Shown: positions 6,980 to 13,185 of the stretch, piece by piece
Position numbering within the stretch: the stretch's first letter is position 1
How the letters are laid out: every line of letters starts with the position of its first letter
NCBI GenBank assembly: GCA_035714225.1
Contig: DASTMK010000295.1
Location: 1 to 13,185, forward strand
DNA length: 13,185 bases
Direction: 5' to 3'
Origin: CAADGY01 sp035714225
GTDB lineage: Bacteria; Acidobacteriota; Terriglobia; Bryobacterales; Bryobacteraceae
Made by a program: the position numbers and the translations under genes
The notes under the pieces: model-generated
The model's input: the letters and a program-made list of their open reading frames with translations, nothing else
Databases searched by the model: none
What the model was told of the DNA's origin: nothing

Positions 6980-7017
6980 CAGCAAGCGGTAAGTCAAGCC
7001 ACGGTTCTTCTCGTTTG

Positions 7018-7305
7018 TTACTCCAGCCACTCCAGGGTGGCCCCAACCAAATCCGGCCCCAACAGGGCTACAGCTTCTTTTTCGACGGACTGCAATACCG
7101 AACTGGCGCGGTCGTGATCGCTTGCTACCGTAACAGCGGCCACCACCGCCCGCTGCCACGTATCCTGATAATCGATTTCGGCCACCGAGACGTTGAAGCG
7201 CTGCCGCAGCCGCTCTTTCAAGCCCTTCACGACGCTCCGTTTTTCTTTAAGCGAGTGGGCGTGCTCCATCCGCAATTCCAACGTGAGCACGCCGATGCTT
7301 GCCAT
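7018..7305 (-). CDS. ylxP: YlxP-like (DUF503) family protein
   Basis: A 95-residue protein matching the DUF503/YlxP family: MASIGVLTLELRMEHAHSLKEKRSVVKGLKERLRQRFNVSVAEID is the characteristic first half, followed by a WQRAVVAAVTVASD strand and a helix ending in WLE. In Bacillus this gene also lies between infB and rbfA, and the family has been linked to ribosome assembly, though its exact biochemical role is not firmly established as far as I know. The frame is open upstream to 7365, but the conserved start is the ATG at 7305, 13 nt after the infB stop. The Shine-Dalgarno is weak (AGG about 13 nt upstream), so translation may depend on coupling to infB. Downstream the order is interrupted by 199 bp holding the palindromic repeat before rbfA. 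Confidence 0.92.
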   Translation of the reverse strand: MASIGVLTLELRMEHAHSLKEKRSVVKGLKERLRQRFNVSVAEIDYQDTWQRAVVAAVTVASDHDRASSVLQSVEKEAVALLGPDLVGATLEWLE

Positions 7306-7318
7306 CGAGAACTTGCGC

Positions 7319-10288
7319 CTATGCCGAAACCTGCACCGCGACTCTCTCGGTGACGAACGCTTCAATGATGTCGCCCGGCTTCAGGTCGCCGAAGTTGGCG
7401 AGCGCGATACCGCATTCAAAACCCGATTTCACTTCGCTGACATCGTTCTTGAACCGCCGCAAAGACTCCAGCTTTCCGGTGTGGACGACAATATTGTCGC
7501 GCAGCAGCCGCACCTGGCTGTCGCGGGTAATCGTTCCATCCAACACCATGCAGCCCGCGACCGTGCCCACCTTGGTGATGCGGAAAACCTCGCGCACCTC
7601 GGCCCGGCCCCGGTAGACTTCCTTGAAGACGGGCTCGAGCATACCGGTCATCGCGCGTTTTATCTCGTCCGTCAGTTCGTAGATGATCGTGTGCAGGCGG
7701 ACATCCACCTTTTCCTGTTCGGCCAGGGAAGTGGCATTCCGTTCCGCCCGGACGTTGAAGCCCACGATGACGGCGTTGGATGCCGACGCCAGCAGCACGT
7801 CGCTCTCGTTGATGGCGCCGACGCCGCTGTGCAAAACGCGCACCTTTACCTTCTCGTTGGACAGCTTCTGCAGGGTGTCCGCTACCACTTCCGCCGTTCC
7901 GCCCACATCGGCCTTGAGAATGATCGGCAGCTCTTTCGTCTCGCCCTCTCTGAGCTGCTCGTGCAGTTGATCGAGTGTGAGCTTGGGCGCTTTCAGCATC
8001 GACTGCTCGCGGGCCTTCGACTCGCGGTAAAGAACAATCTGTTTGGCTTTAGCGGTATCCGTGACCACCTGGAACGTGTCTCCGACGTCGGGCACTGAAT
8101 CCAGTCCCAGAACCTCCACCGGCGTGGACGGTTCCGCGTCCTTCAATTGCTGGCCGACATCGCTGAACATCGCCCGGACTTTGCCGAAAACAGCGCCACA
8201 AATAAAGAAGTCGCCCACGTGCAGCGTTCCGTTCTGTACCAGCACGGTGGCAACAGGACCGCGGCCGCGGTCCAACTGCGCTTCGAGTACCGTTCCCACC
8301 GCGGGCCGCTGGGGATTGGCTTTCAAATCCTCCATGTCGGCCACCAGCAGAATCATTTCGAGCAGCAGGTCCAGGTTCTGCTGGCTCTTGGCGGAAACCG
8401 GCACCATCACCGTCTCGCCGCCCCAGTCTTCGGGCAGAAGGCCGCGATCCGAGAGCTGCTGCTTGATCCGCTCGGGCTGCGCGTCCGGCTTATCGATCTT
8501 GTTAATGGCCACGACAATCGGCACTTCGGCCGCCCGCGCGTGATCGATCGCTTCCAGAGTCTGCGGCATAACGCCGTCGTCTGCCGCCACCACCAGCACG
8601 ACGATGTCGGTTACCTTGGCGCCGCGGGCGCGCATCCGGGTGAACGCCTCGTGGCCCGGCGTATCGATGAAGACGATCTTGCGGTCGTTCTTCACAATCT
8701 GATAGGCGCCGATGTGCTGTGTAATGCCTCCCGCTTCCCGCTCGGCGACATTCGTTGCGCGAATCGCATCGAGCAGCGATGTCTTTCCGTGGTCGACGTG
8801 ACCCATGATCGTGACCACCGGCGCGCGGCGCGTGAGATCCTTTTCGTCCTCGCTCTGCACCAGTCCCTGGGTCGCTTCCTCTTCGTAGCTGACCTTGTTG
8901 ATGGAGGCGCCGAACTCGCGAGCGACGTCTTCGGCAAGCTTCGGATCGAGAGCCTGGTTGATGGTGGCGAAGACCTTCTTCTCCACCAGCTTCTTGATGA
9001 CGAGATTCGCTTTGACCCCCAGCTTCTCGGACAATTCCTTGACGGTAATGCCCTCGGAGATGGTGATTTCGCGGTCGATCGGCGGAGGCCCTTCCTGCTT
9101 GTGCCTCCGCGGCTGGAACATCTTCCCTTCGAGCTCCGACTCGCGGTCGCGCTGCACAACCCGTGCTCGCTTGCCGGTGTCGCGCCGCTGCTGGTCCGGA
9201 GGCAGAGGGGAAGGCGGAATCCCCATCGGAGAGGTCGGGTGCATTGGACGCCGCCCTCCGCCGGGTCTCGCACCCGGTCCTCCCGGACGCTGCACCAGGG
9301 CCTGACCCGGCCGGATCGGGCCGCGATAGATGGGCTGTCCCGGTACCGGTGTGGTCTGCGGCCGCCCCGGCATAGGGGGCCGCGCCTGCGGCTGGCCCGG
9401 CATCGCCTTTGGCTGTGTCTGCTGCTGAGCGCGGATGCGTTCAATTAACTTGGGATCCGGCGGCACAACGGGCCGGGCCGCCGGCTGGCCGGCCAGCGGC
9501 GGCCGTGAAAGCGGCGGCGTCTGTGGTGTTGCGGCCGGTCTCGGCCTGGCCTGTGGCGGCCATGGCTGTCCTGAGGGCGGCGCGGCGGGGCGCGATACCG
9601 GAGGACGAGGCGGCGCGGAAGGGCGCGGCATCCCGGGAACCGGACCCGCTTCCCCCGGAAATGGTTGTCTTGGTCCTGTCAGAATCTGGCCGGGACGCGG
9701 AGCCGGCAGAGGCTTCGCGGGAATCGCTCCGGCTTTCTGCCCCACCGGTGCTACGGGTATAGACGGTGCTTGCCGGGGCACCGGTGGCGGAGGCTCAGTG
9801 GCGGTGGAACGCGGCGCTCCCAGAGGCGTTTCAACCGCAGGCGGCGGAGCGGCCGGCTGGCCCTCTTCCGCTGATATCTCGGGCCGTGCTCCGGCCCCTG
9901 CCAGCGGCGGCCGGATCGGACGCGGCCGTGACGCCTGCTGCACCGGCGCCGGCGCGACAGGCTCCTCGGCTGCTGTCTCGGGACCGGGCTCCTCCGCCTG
10001 TTCCTCGGGTCCGGAAGCTTCCGGTCGCGGGACCGCTTCGTGATCCTTTCCCGTCAATTCGGGTTCTTCCACTTCGACAACGGCATTGGATGCCGACAGA
10101 GCATCTAACACTCCAGGATGATCCCCCAGACCGCCCAATCTTTGCCGCACAATTTCAGCCACGTCCTCGTCAATCGAGCTGGAGTGCGTTTTTTTCTCTG
10201 ATACACCGAGCTCAGGCAACAGCTCGATGATCCGGTGAGGTTTCACCTCGAGCTCTCGCGCCAGCTCGTTGATACGGATTTTCTTCAT
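7319..10288 (-). CDS. infB: Translation initiation factor IF-2
   Basis: IF-2 is the GTPase that brings initiator fMet-tRNA to the 30S subunit and promotes subunit joining. In 989 residues I see an N-terminal IF2_N domain (1-52, MKKIRINELARELEVKPHRIIELL), a very long linker (about 55-400), a second IF2_N-like domain (about 406-460, EITISEGITVKELSEKLGVK), and the G domain: G1 GHVDHGKT (496-503), the switch region GGITQHIGAY, G3 DTPGH (542-546), G4 NKID (596-599) and G5 SAK (632-634). The C-terminal beta-barrel and tRNA-binding domains follow. The linker is acidic at first, then dominated by Pro, Ala, Arg and Gln. It is longer than the E. coli protein (about 890). No Shine-Dalgarno precedes the ATG; a three-codon ORF (10303-10292) ends three bases before it. 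The gap to nusA is 58 bp, with no ylxR or ylxQ between. Confidence 0.98.
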   Translation of the reverse strand: MKKIRINELARELEVKPHRIIELLPELGVSEKKTHSSSIDEDVAEIVRQRLGGLGDHPGVLDALSASNAVVEVEEPELTGKDHEAVPRPEASGPEEQAEEPGPETAAEEPVAPAPVQQASRPRPIRPPLAGAGARPEISAEEGQPAAPPPAVETPLGAPRSTATEPPPPVPRQAPSIPVAPVGQKAGAIPAKPLPAPRPGQILTGPRQPFPGEAGPVPGMPRPSAPPRPPVSRPAAPPSGQPWPPQARPRPAATPQTPPLSRPPLAGQPAARPVVPPDPKLIERIRAQQQTQPKAMPGQPQARPPMPGRPQTTPVPGQPIYRGPIRPGQALVQRPGGPGARPGGGRRPMHPTSPMGIPPSPLPPDQQRRDTGKRARVVQRDRESELEGKMFQPRRHKQEGPPPIDREITISEGITVKELSEKLGVKANLVIKKLVEKKVFATINQALDPKLAEDVAREFGASINKVSYEEEATQGLVQSEDEKDLTRRAPVVTIMGHVDHGKTSLLDAIRATNVAEREAGGITQHIGAYQIVKNDRKIVFIDTPGHEAFTRMRARGAKVTDIVVLVVAADDGVMPQTLEAIDHARAAEVPIVVAINKIDKPDAQPERIKQQLSDRGLLPEDWGGETVMVPVSAKSQQNLDLLLEMILLVADMEDLKANPQRPAVGTVLEAQLDRGRGPVATVLVQNGTLHVGDFFICGAVFGKVRAMFSDVGQQLKDAEPSTPVEVLGLDSVPDVGDTFQVVTDTAKAKQIVLYRESKAREQSMLKAPKLTLDQLHEQLREGETKELPIILKADVGGTAEVVADTLQKLSNEKVKVRVLHSGVGAINESDVLLASASNAVIVGFNVRAERNATSLAEQEKVDVRLHTIIYELTDEIKRAMTGMLEPVFKEVYRGRAEVREVFRITKVGTVAGCMVLDGTITRDSQVRLLRDNIVVHTGKLESLRRFKNDVSEVKSGFECGIALANFGDLKPGDIIEAFVTERVAVQVSA

Positions 10289-10346
10289 ATTTTAGTACTG
10301 CATGCACACAGACAAAAGACGTCAGAAATGTGGGCCCGCTGGTGTC

Positions 10347-11891
10347 TCAGTCCGAGTCTCTTATCGTATCAAATTCAACTTCTTGTCCGTCCCCTGGGCT
10401 GCTTTCCGTCTGTCCTTCGCCACTCTCTGATTCCGTAGCCGGCGCCGGAGGCGCTTCGGACGCCTCCTCAGCGATGCCTGCATCGGCCACCTCGCTTGCG
10501 GACTCCTCCTCGTTCGCCGCGGCGGGTTCCATGCTATCCACCGCTTCGTCCGGCGCCATTTCTACTTCAGACTGCAAGGCGGCATCCACTTGCGCGGCCT
10601 CTTCTTCACCTTCAAATGCGGGCTCCTCGAACTGCCCATAGTAAGCCACCACCGCCGCCTGAATCTTCTCAATCAACTTCGGGCCGATGCCGGCGATCTC
10701 TTCGAGTTGCTCGGGAGTCATCGCCCCCAGCCGCTCTACCGTGCCGACGCCGCCTTCCACAAGTTTTTCGACAATGCTTTCGCCGAGTCCGTGATCGATC
10801 AAGACCGAGACCGGCGCGCCCGATACACCCAGGGCCGCCATCTGCGATTCCACTTCCTGCCGCTTCTCTTCCTCGCTCTTGATATCGACTTTCCAGCCGA
10901 GCAGTTTGGCTGCAAGCCTTACGTTCTGGCCCTTTTTGCCGATGGCCAGCGAGAGTTGGGAATCGTCGACAATCACTTCCATGTGCCGCTCGGACGGATT
11001 CACGATGGATACACGGCTGATCTTGGCCGGGCTCAACGCATGTGTGGCAAACACCACCGGATCTTCGGAGTACTCGATAATATCGATCTTCTCGCCGCGT
11101 AATTCGCGAATGATCGACTGCACCCGCATGCCCTTCATCCCGACGCACGCGCCCACGCTGTCGACGTCCCGGTCGCGGCTGAACACCGCGATTTTGGTGC
11201 GTTCGCCCGCTTCGCGCGCGCAACCCTTGATCACCACGGTGTTGTCATAAATCTCCGGCACTTCCTGCTCGAACAGGCGCATCACGAATTCGGGAGCGGC
11301 GCGCGAGACGATAACGCCTGCATTTTTGCCGGTTTTTTCCACGCTGCGCATGACACACCGCACCCGCTCGCCAACGCTGAAGCTCTCCAGCCTGGATTGC
11401 TCCTTTTTCGGCAGCCTGGCCTCGGTCTTCCCGAGATCCATAATCAGGTCCTGCCCTTCAATCCGCTTCACGGTGCAGTTGACCAGTTCGCCAACCCGGC
11501 CGGAGTATTCCGCGTAGATGTTCTCCCGCTCGGCTTCCCGAACCTTTTGAAGAATCACCTGCTTGGCGGTCTGCGCGGAAATGCGCCCGAGCGCATCCAT
11601 GCTCTTCGGAATGCGGATCTCCGAGCCCTGCTCCGCATTCGGGTCGATGTCGAGTGCCTCGCTCAACGCGATCTCCCGGACCGGATCTTCGACGGTTTCA
11701 ACGACTTTCCGCACGGCATAAATCTGGATTGCGCCCGTGCGTTCATTCAGTTCCGCCACCAGGTCCTCTTCCGTGCGGAAATGCTTCCGCGCGGCCACCA
11801 GCATGGCGTCCTTGACGGCGTCGAGCACGATGTGCGGCTCGATACCCTTTTCCTTGCTCAAAATCTCGATGGACTGATAGATACTTGCCAC
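10347..11891 (-). CDS. nusA: Transcription termination/antitermination protein NusA
   Basis: NusA binds RNA polymerase and nascent RNA and modulates pausing, termination and antitermination. In 514 residues I see the N-terminal polymerase-binding domain (1-125), the S1 domain (about 131-200, GRVGELVNCTVKRIEGQDLI), KH1 (about 205-285, with GACVGMKGMRVQSI at 247-260), KH2 (about 290-345, GKKGQNVRLA at 318-327) and one helix-hairpin-helix region (about 375-415, EEIAGIGPKLIEKI). The C-terminal tail (421-514) is low-complexity and acidic: 31 of 94 residues are Asp or Glu, with no Lys and a single Arg. The start is GTG at 11891, supported by AGAGGA about 5 nt upstream. RimP lies 31 nt upstream. In other bacteria NusA can autoregulate its operon; the terminator-like leader before rimP gives it an obvious possible target here. 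Confidence 0.98.
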   Translation of the reverse strand: MASIYQSIEILSKEKGIEPHIVLDAVKDAMLVAARKHFRTEEDLVAELNERTGAIQIYAVRKVVETVEDPVREIALSEALDIDPNAEQGSEIRIPKSMDALGRISAQTAKQVILQKVREAERENIYAEYSGRVGELVNCTVKRIEGQDLIMDLGKTEARLPKKEQSRLESFSVGERVRCVMRSVEKTGKNAGVIVSRAAPEFVMRLFEQEVPEIYDNTVVIKGCAREAGERTKIAVFSRDRDVDSVGACVGMKGMRVQSIIRELRGEKIDIIEYSEDPVVFATHALSPAKISRVSIVNPSERHMEVIVDDSQLSLAIGKKGQNVRLAAKLLGWKVDIKSEEEKRQEVESQMAALGVSGAPVSVLIDHGLGESIVEKLVEGGVGTVERLGAMTPEQLEEIAGIGPKLIEKIQAAVVAYYGQFEEPAFEGEEEAAQVDAALQSEVEMAPDEAVDSMEPAAANEEESASEVADAGIAEEASEAPPAPATESESGEGQTESSPGDGQEVEFDTIRDSD

Positions 11892-11922
11892 TCTGTCCTC
11901 TGACTCTGCGATTATCCGGAGA

Positions 11923-12387
11923 TTACCACTCGAACTTGAGGTTTGCTTTTTCGATATTGTCCAGTGTGAACTGAACCGATTTGCCGGAAGCCGGTTCCAG
12001 CGTTACAAGACCTTCCGAGAACCCCGCCAGCACGCCGTCCCAGCGGCGCCTCTCCTCGATAGGAGTGCGCAGCGAAACGGCTATTTTCCGGCCCAGAAAC
12101 CTCTCGAAATCCTTCGGCTTCTTCAACGGCCGTTCGAGTCCCGGTGAACTGACTTCCAGGTGGTACGATCCCCCCGGTATCACATCCTCGACATCGAGAA
12201 TGGTTCCAACCTGCTTCGATATGAACTCGCAATCGCCATGCGACACCCCTTCCGGTTTGTCGATCACGATCCGCAGCAAACGCGCCTTGCCACCACCGCG
12301 CAATTCGACGTCGATCACCTCCAGACCTTCCGATCCGGCGACACGCTCAGCGATCTCTGTAACCTTTGCTACCACCGAGTCCTTCAT
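11923..12387 (-). CDS. rimP: Ribosome maturation factor RimP
   Basis: RimP assists 30S subunit assembly and is normally encoded directly upstream of nusA, as here. The 154-residue product shows the family core SYHLEVSSPGLERPLKKPKDFERFLGRKIAV (about residues 74-104), preceded by GLEVIDVELR...LLRIVIDKPEGVSHGDCEFISKQV in the N-terminal domain, and ends in the SH3-like domain with FTLDNIEKANLKFEW. Length is normal. The ATG at 12387 is the only sensible start, but no Shine-Dalgarno is visible just before it. The 5' leader contains a terminator-like hairpin about 23 nt upstream of the ATG, so expression may be set by read-through. NusA begins 31 nt after the stop. Confidence 0.97.
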   Translation of the reverse strand: MKDSVVAKVTEIAERVAGSEGLEVIDVELRGGGKARLLRIVIDKPEGVSHGDCEFISKQVGTILDVEDVIPGGSYHLEVSSPGLERPLKKPKDFERFLGRKIAVSLRTPIEERRRWDGVLAGFSEGLVTLEPASGKSVQFTLDNIEKANLKFEW

Positions 12388-12410
12388 GTAATGGGATTCT
12401 GGCGCTCAAC

Positions 12411-12433
12411 AAAAAAGTGGGCTTTCGCCCACT
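12411..12433 (-). terminator. Intrinsic terminator / rimP-leader attenuator hairpin
   Basis: On the minus strand AGTGGGC, loop GAAA and GCCCACT form a perfect 7-bp GC-rich stem with a stable tetraloop, immediately followed by a run of T (the stem's last T continues into it). It lies 23 nt before the rimP ATG and about 15 nt after the predicted transcription start. Terminator-like leaders upstream of rimP have been proposed in several bacterial groups (the Rfam 'rimP leader' class), so an attenuator of the rimP-nusA-infB operon is likely. It could also stop transcripts coming from the RhuM remnant upstream. Confidence 0.85.
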
Positions 12434-12454
12434 CTTGGATTCGATCTCACCTTC

Positions 12455-12484
12455 ATTAGACCATGCCGGAACAAGGTGGTGCAA
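12455..12484 (-). promoter_or_regulatory. Predicted sigma70-type promoter of the rimP-nusA-infB operon
   Basis: Reading the minus strand, TTGCAC (12484-12479) and TCTAAT (12460-12455) are separated by 18 bases. The -10 is preceded by TGG, an extended -10 feature. Transcription would begin near 12448. It is the only good promoter-like pair I found between the RhuM remnant and rimP. Confidence 0.5.
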
Positions 12485-12525
12485 GTTCGAGACGGAATGC
12501 AGCTCCGTCCGTTCATGCCTGTGAT

Positions 12526-12545
12526 AAGGAGTGATGTCACTCCTT
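12526..12545. repeat. Perfect short inverted repeat at the end of the RhuM remnant
   Basis: Nine-base arms AAGGAGTGA and TCACTCCTT face each other across two bases, spanning the stop codon of the RhuM-like fragment. On the minus strand it would fold as a hairpin but is not followed by a T-run, so it is not a classic terminator. A second small inverted repeat (GACGGA, seven bases, TCCGTC) lies at about 12491-12509. Confidence 0.5.
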
Positions 12546-12854
12546 CGGCTTGCGCTTCGGCCGCGCGGCGTTGATCTGTTTTGCCTGCTCGACAGCCTTC
12601 TCCAGATCCGCATCCACCGGCCGTGGCTTTGCCACCGCCAGCACTACATTGAGGCTGTAATGCTTCAACCGGCGCGTGACCTGGCGGGAGCCCTCCTGCC
12701 GAACTTGTAAGTATTCCTTACAAGTTGCCTCTTCGCCTAATTCTCCCTCCTCGTAGATCGCGCCGATGTGCAGGGTGATGTTCTGCGGCGTCGTCTGGAA
12801 AAGATCGGCGATTGCCGCCTGCGTCAGCCAAACGGATTCATCCTCGAAGCCCTT
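12537..12854 (-). pseudogene. RhuM-like (virulence RhuM family) gene remnant
   Basis: The 105 residues read from 12854 down to the stop at 12537 contain ESVWLTQAAIADLFQTTPQNITLHIGAIYEEGELGEEATCKEYL, then RQVTRRLKHYSLNVVLAV. This matches my memory of the conserved N-terminal part of RhuM-family proteins (helix-turn-helix-like start, then a KEY and YNLDVILAV segment). RhuM proteins usually exceed 300 residues. Here the natural N-terminus is missing, because copy 2 of the 113-bp repeat directly abuts the first recognisable codons, and the sequence jumps from VLAV to a short Lys-rich tail (ending PKRKPKE), suggesting a large internal or C-terminal deletion. The frame happens to stay open through the repeat up to 13064, but that extension has no family resemblance. 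RhuM's molecular function is not well established. I judge it a decayed accessory gene; a short living derivative cannot be excluded. Confidence 0.65.
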
Positions 12855-12967
12855 AGAAGCTGTGAAGAAATTGAATGTAGCCACGGACGAACACGGATGA
12901 ACACAAGTGAGTTTCCTGTTTTCAATCTGTGTGAATCTGTGTCCATCTGTGGCTCTGAATCTTTCAC
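12855..12967 (-). repeat. 113-bp palindromic repeat, copy 2 (inverted relative to copy 1)
   Basis: The reverse complement of this stretch aligns end to end with copy 1, with about eight substitutions and no gaps in 113 bases. Its arms are at 12880-12908 and 12925-12953 with a 16-base loop; the 12880-12908 arm has drifted more, so the hairpin is less perfect than in copy 1. Weaker similarity continues to about 12986. Its end coincides with the point where RhuM homology begins, as expected for an insertion into, or a rearrangement at, that gene. No coding capacity of its own. Confidence 0.85.
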
Positions 12968-13185
12968 ACTTTCTCACGGCCGCGGCTCCGTAAGTTGCTG
13001 TAAATGCATGGCTCTGATCCTGAGCCGCGCGCGTCAGCAAGTTCCGCATGATCCTTCGGCTCACAACCTGAGATGAAAGTGGGTGTAGGTTGTGATGAGA
13101 CGCGGCTGCGGATCGAGGCCGTAAACCGCAACAGGGCAGTGAAGCCTGCCAGCAAGTTTGGTCTGGGCACCGCTTGGAACAACGG
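12968..13185. other. Stretch without a supportable gene at the window edge
   Basis: Both strands are partly open here. On the plus strand an ATG at 13073 leads a frame open to the edge (MKVGVGCDETRLRIEAVNRNR...). On the minus strand short frames cross the region. None has a ribosome binding site or family resemblance that I can recognise. An ancient extension of the repeat continues to about 12986. Otherwise I see nothing definite. Confidence 0.4.

Noticed and set aside
6955..7017. Possible separate rbfA promoter (TTGACT on the minus strand near 6990)
   Set aside because: No acceptable -10 box lies 16-18 bases downstream.
8147..9448. 433-codon open frame on the plus strand opposite infB
   Set aside because: It is fully antisense to the conserved IF-2 G domain and linker, has no recognisable family, and is explained by GC-rich codon bias and the Pro/Arg-rich linker.
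12855..13064. N-terminal extension of the RhuM remnant through the repeat, up to 13064
   Set aside because: The extension is the translated palindrome plus flank, with no RhuM-like sequence; the frame is open by chance.
13073..13185. Possible start of a plus-strand gene running off the window (MKVGVGCDETRLRIEAVNRN...)
   Set aside because: It has only 37 codons, no ribosome binding site, no recognised family, and a competing minus-strand frame; not enough to call.

Overview
The window looks like a piece of chromosome from a moderately GC-rich environmental bacterium. My best guess is an acidobacterium of the Solibacter/Bryobacter kind. This rests on gene order, on the style of the secreted hypothetical proteins, and on a short palindromic repeat of a type I associate with such genomes; it is inference, since no marker gene or database search was available.

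Layout. Positions 1-871 (minus strand) hold a CPBP-type intramembrane protease gene cut by the window edge. Divergent from it, on the plus strand, lie two small genes for exported proteins of unknown function (about 831-1607 and 1650-2207). From about 12480 down to 2185, everything on the minus strand reads as one long gene series: rimP, nusA, infB, ylxP, rbfA, apbE, hemE, hemH, hemY. The upstream half is the classic ribosome-maturation / transcription-elongation / translation-initiation cluster. The downstream half is apbE (flavinyl transferase) followed by late haem biosynthesis. From rbfA to hemY every junction is a 1-4 nt start/stop overlap (TGATG, ATGA, GTGA, TGATG), so that arm is almost certainly co-transcribed and translationally coupled.

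Control. Just upstream of rimP there is a plausible sigma70-type promoter followed within about 15 nt by a perfect GC-rich hairpin with a T-run. This is an intrinsic terminator in the right place to act as a leader attenuator for the whole operon, whose second gene encodes NusA.

Repeats and decay. A 113-bp imperfect palindrome occurs twice, in opposite orientation and about 93% identical. One copy sits in the ylxP-rbfA gap inside the operon. The other lies about 6 kb away, upstream of rimP, where it abuts a truncated RhuM-like gene. The pair brackets the ylxP-infB-nusA-rimP block. The last 218 bases (12968-13185) show no gene I can support.

No CRISPR array, tRNA, rRNA, IS transposase or defence system was found. 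The points most worth a second look are the inverted repeat pair, the attenuator-like leader, the coupling of translation factors to haem synthesis, and a ferrochelatase with His at the usual Tyr position.
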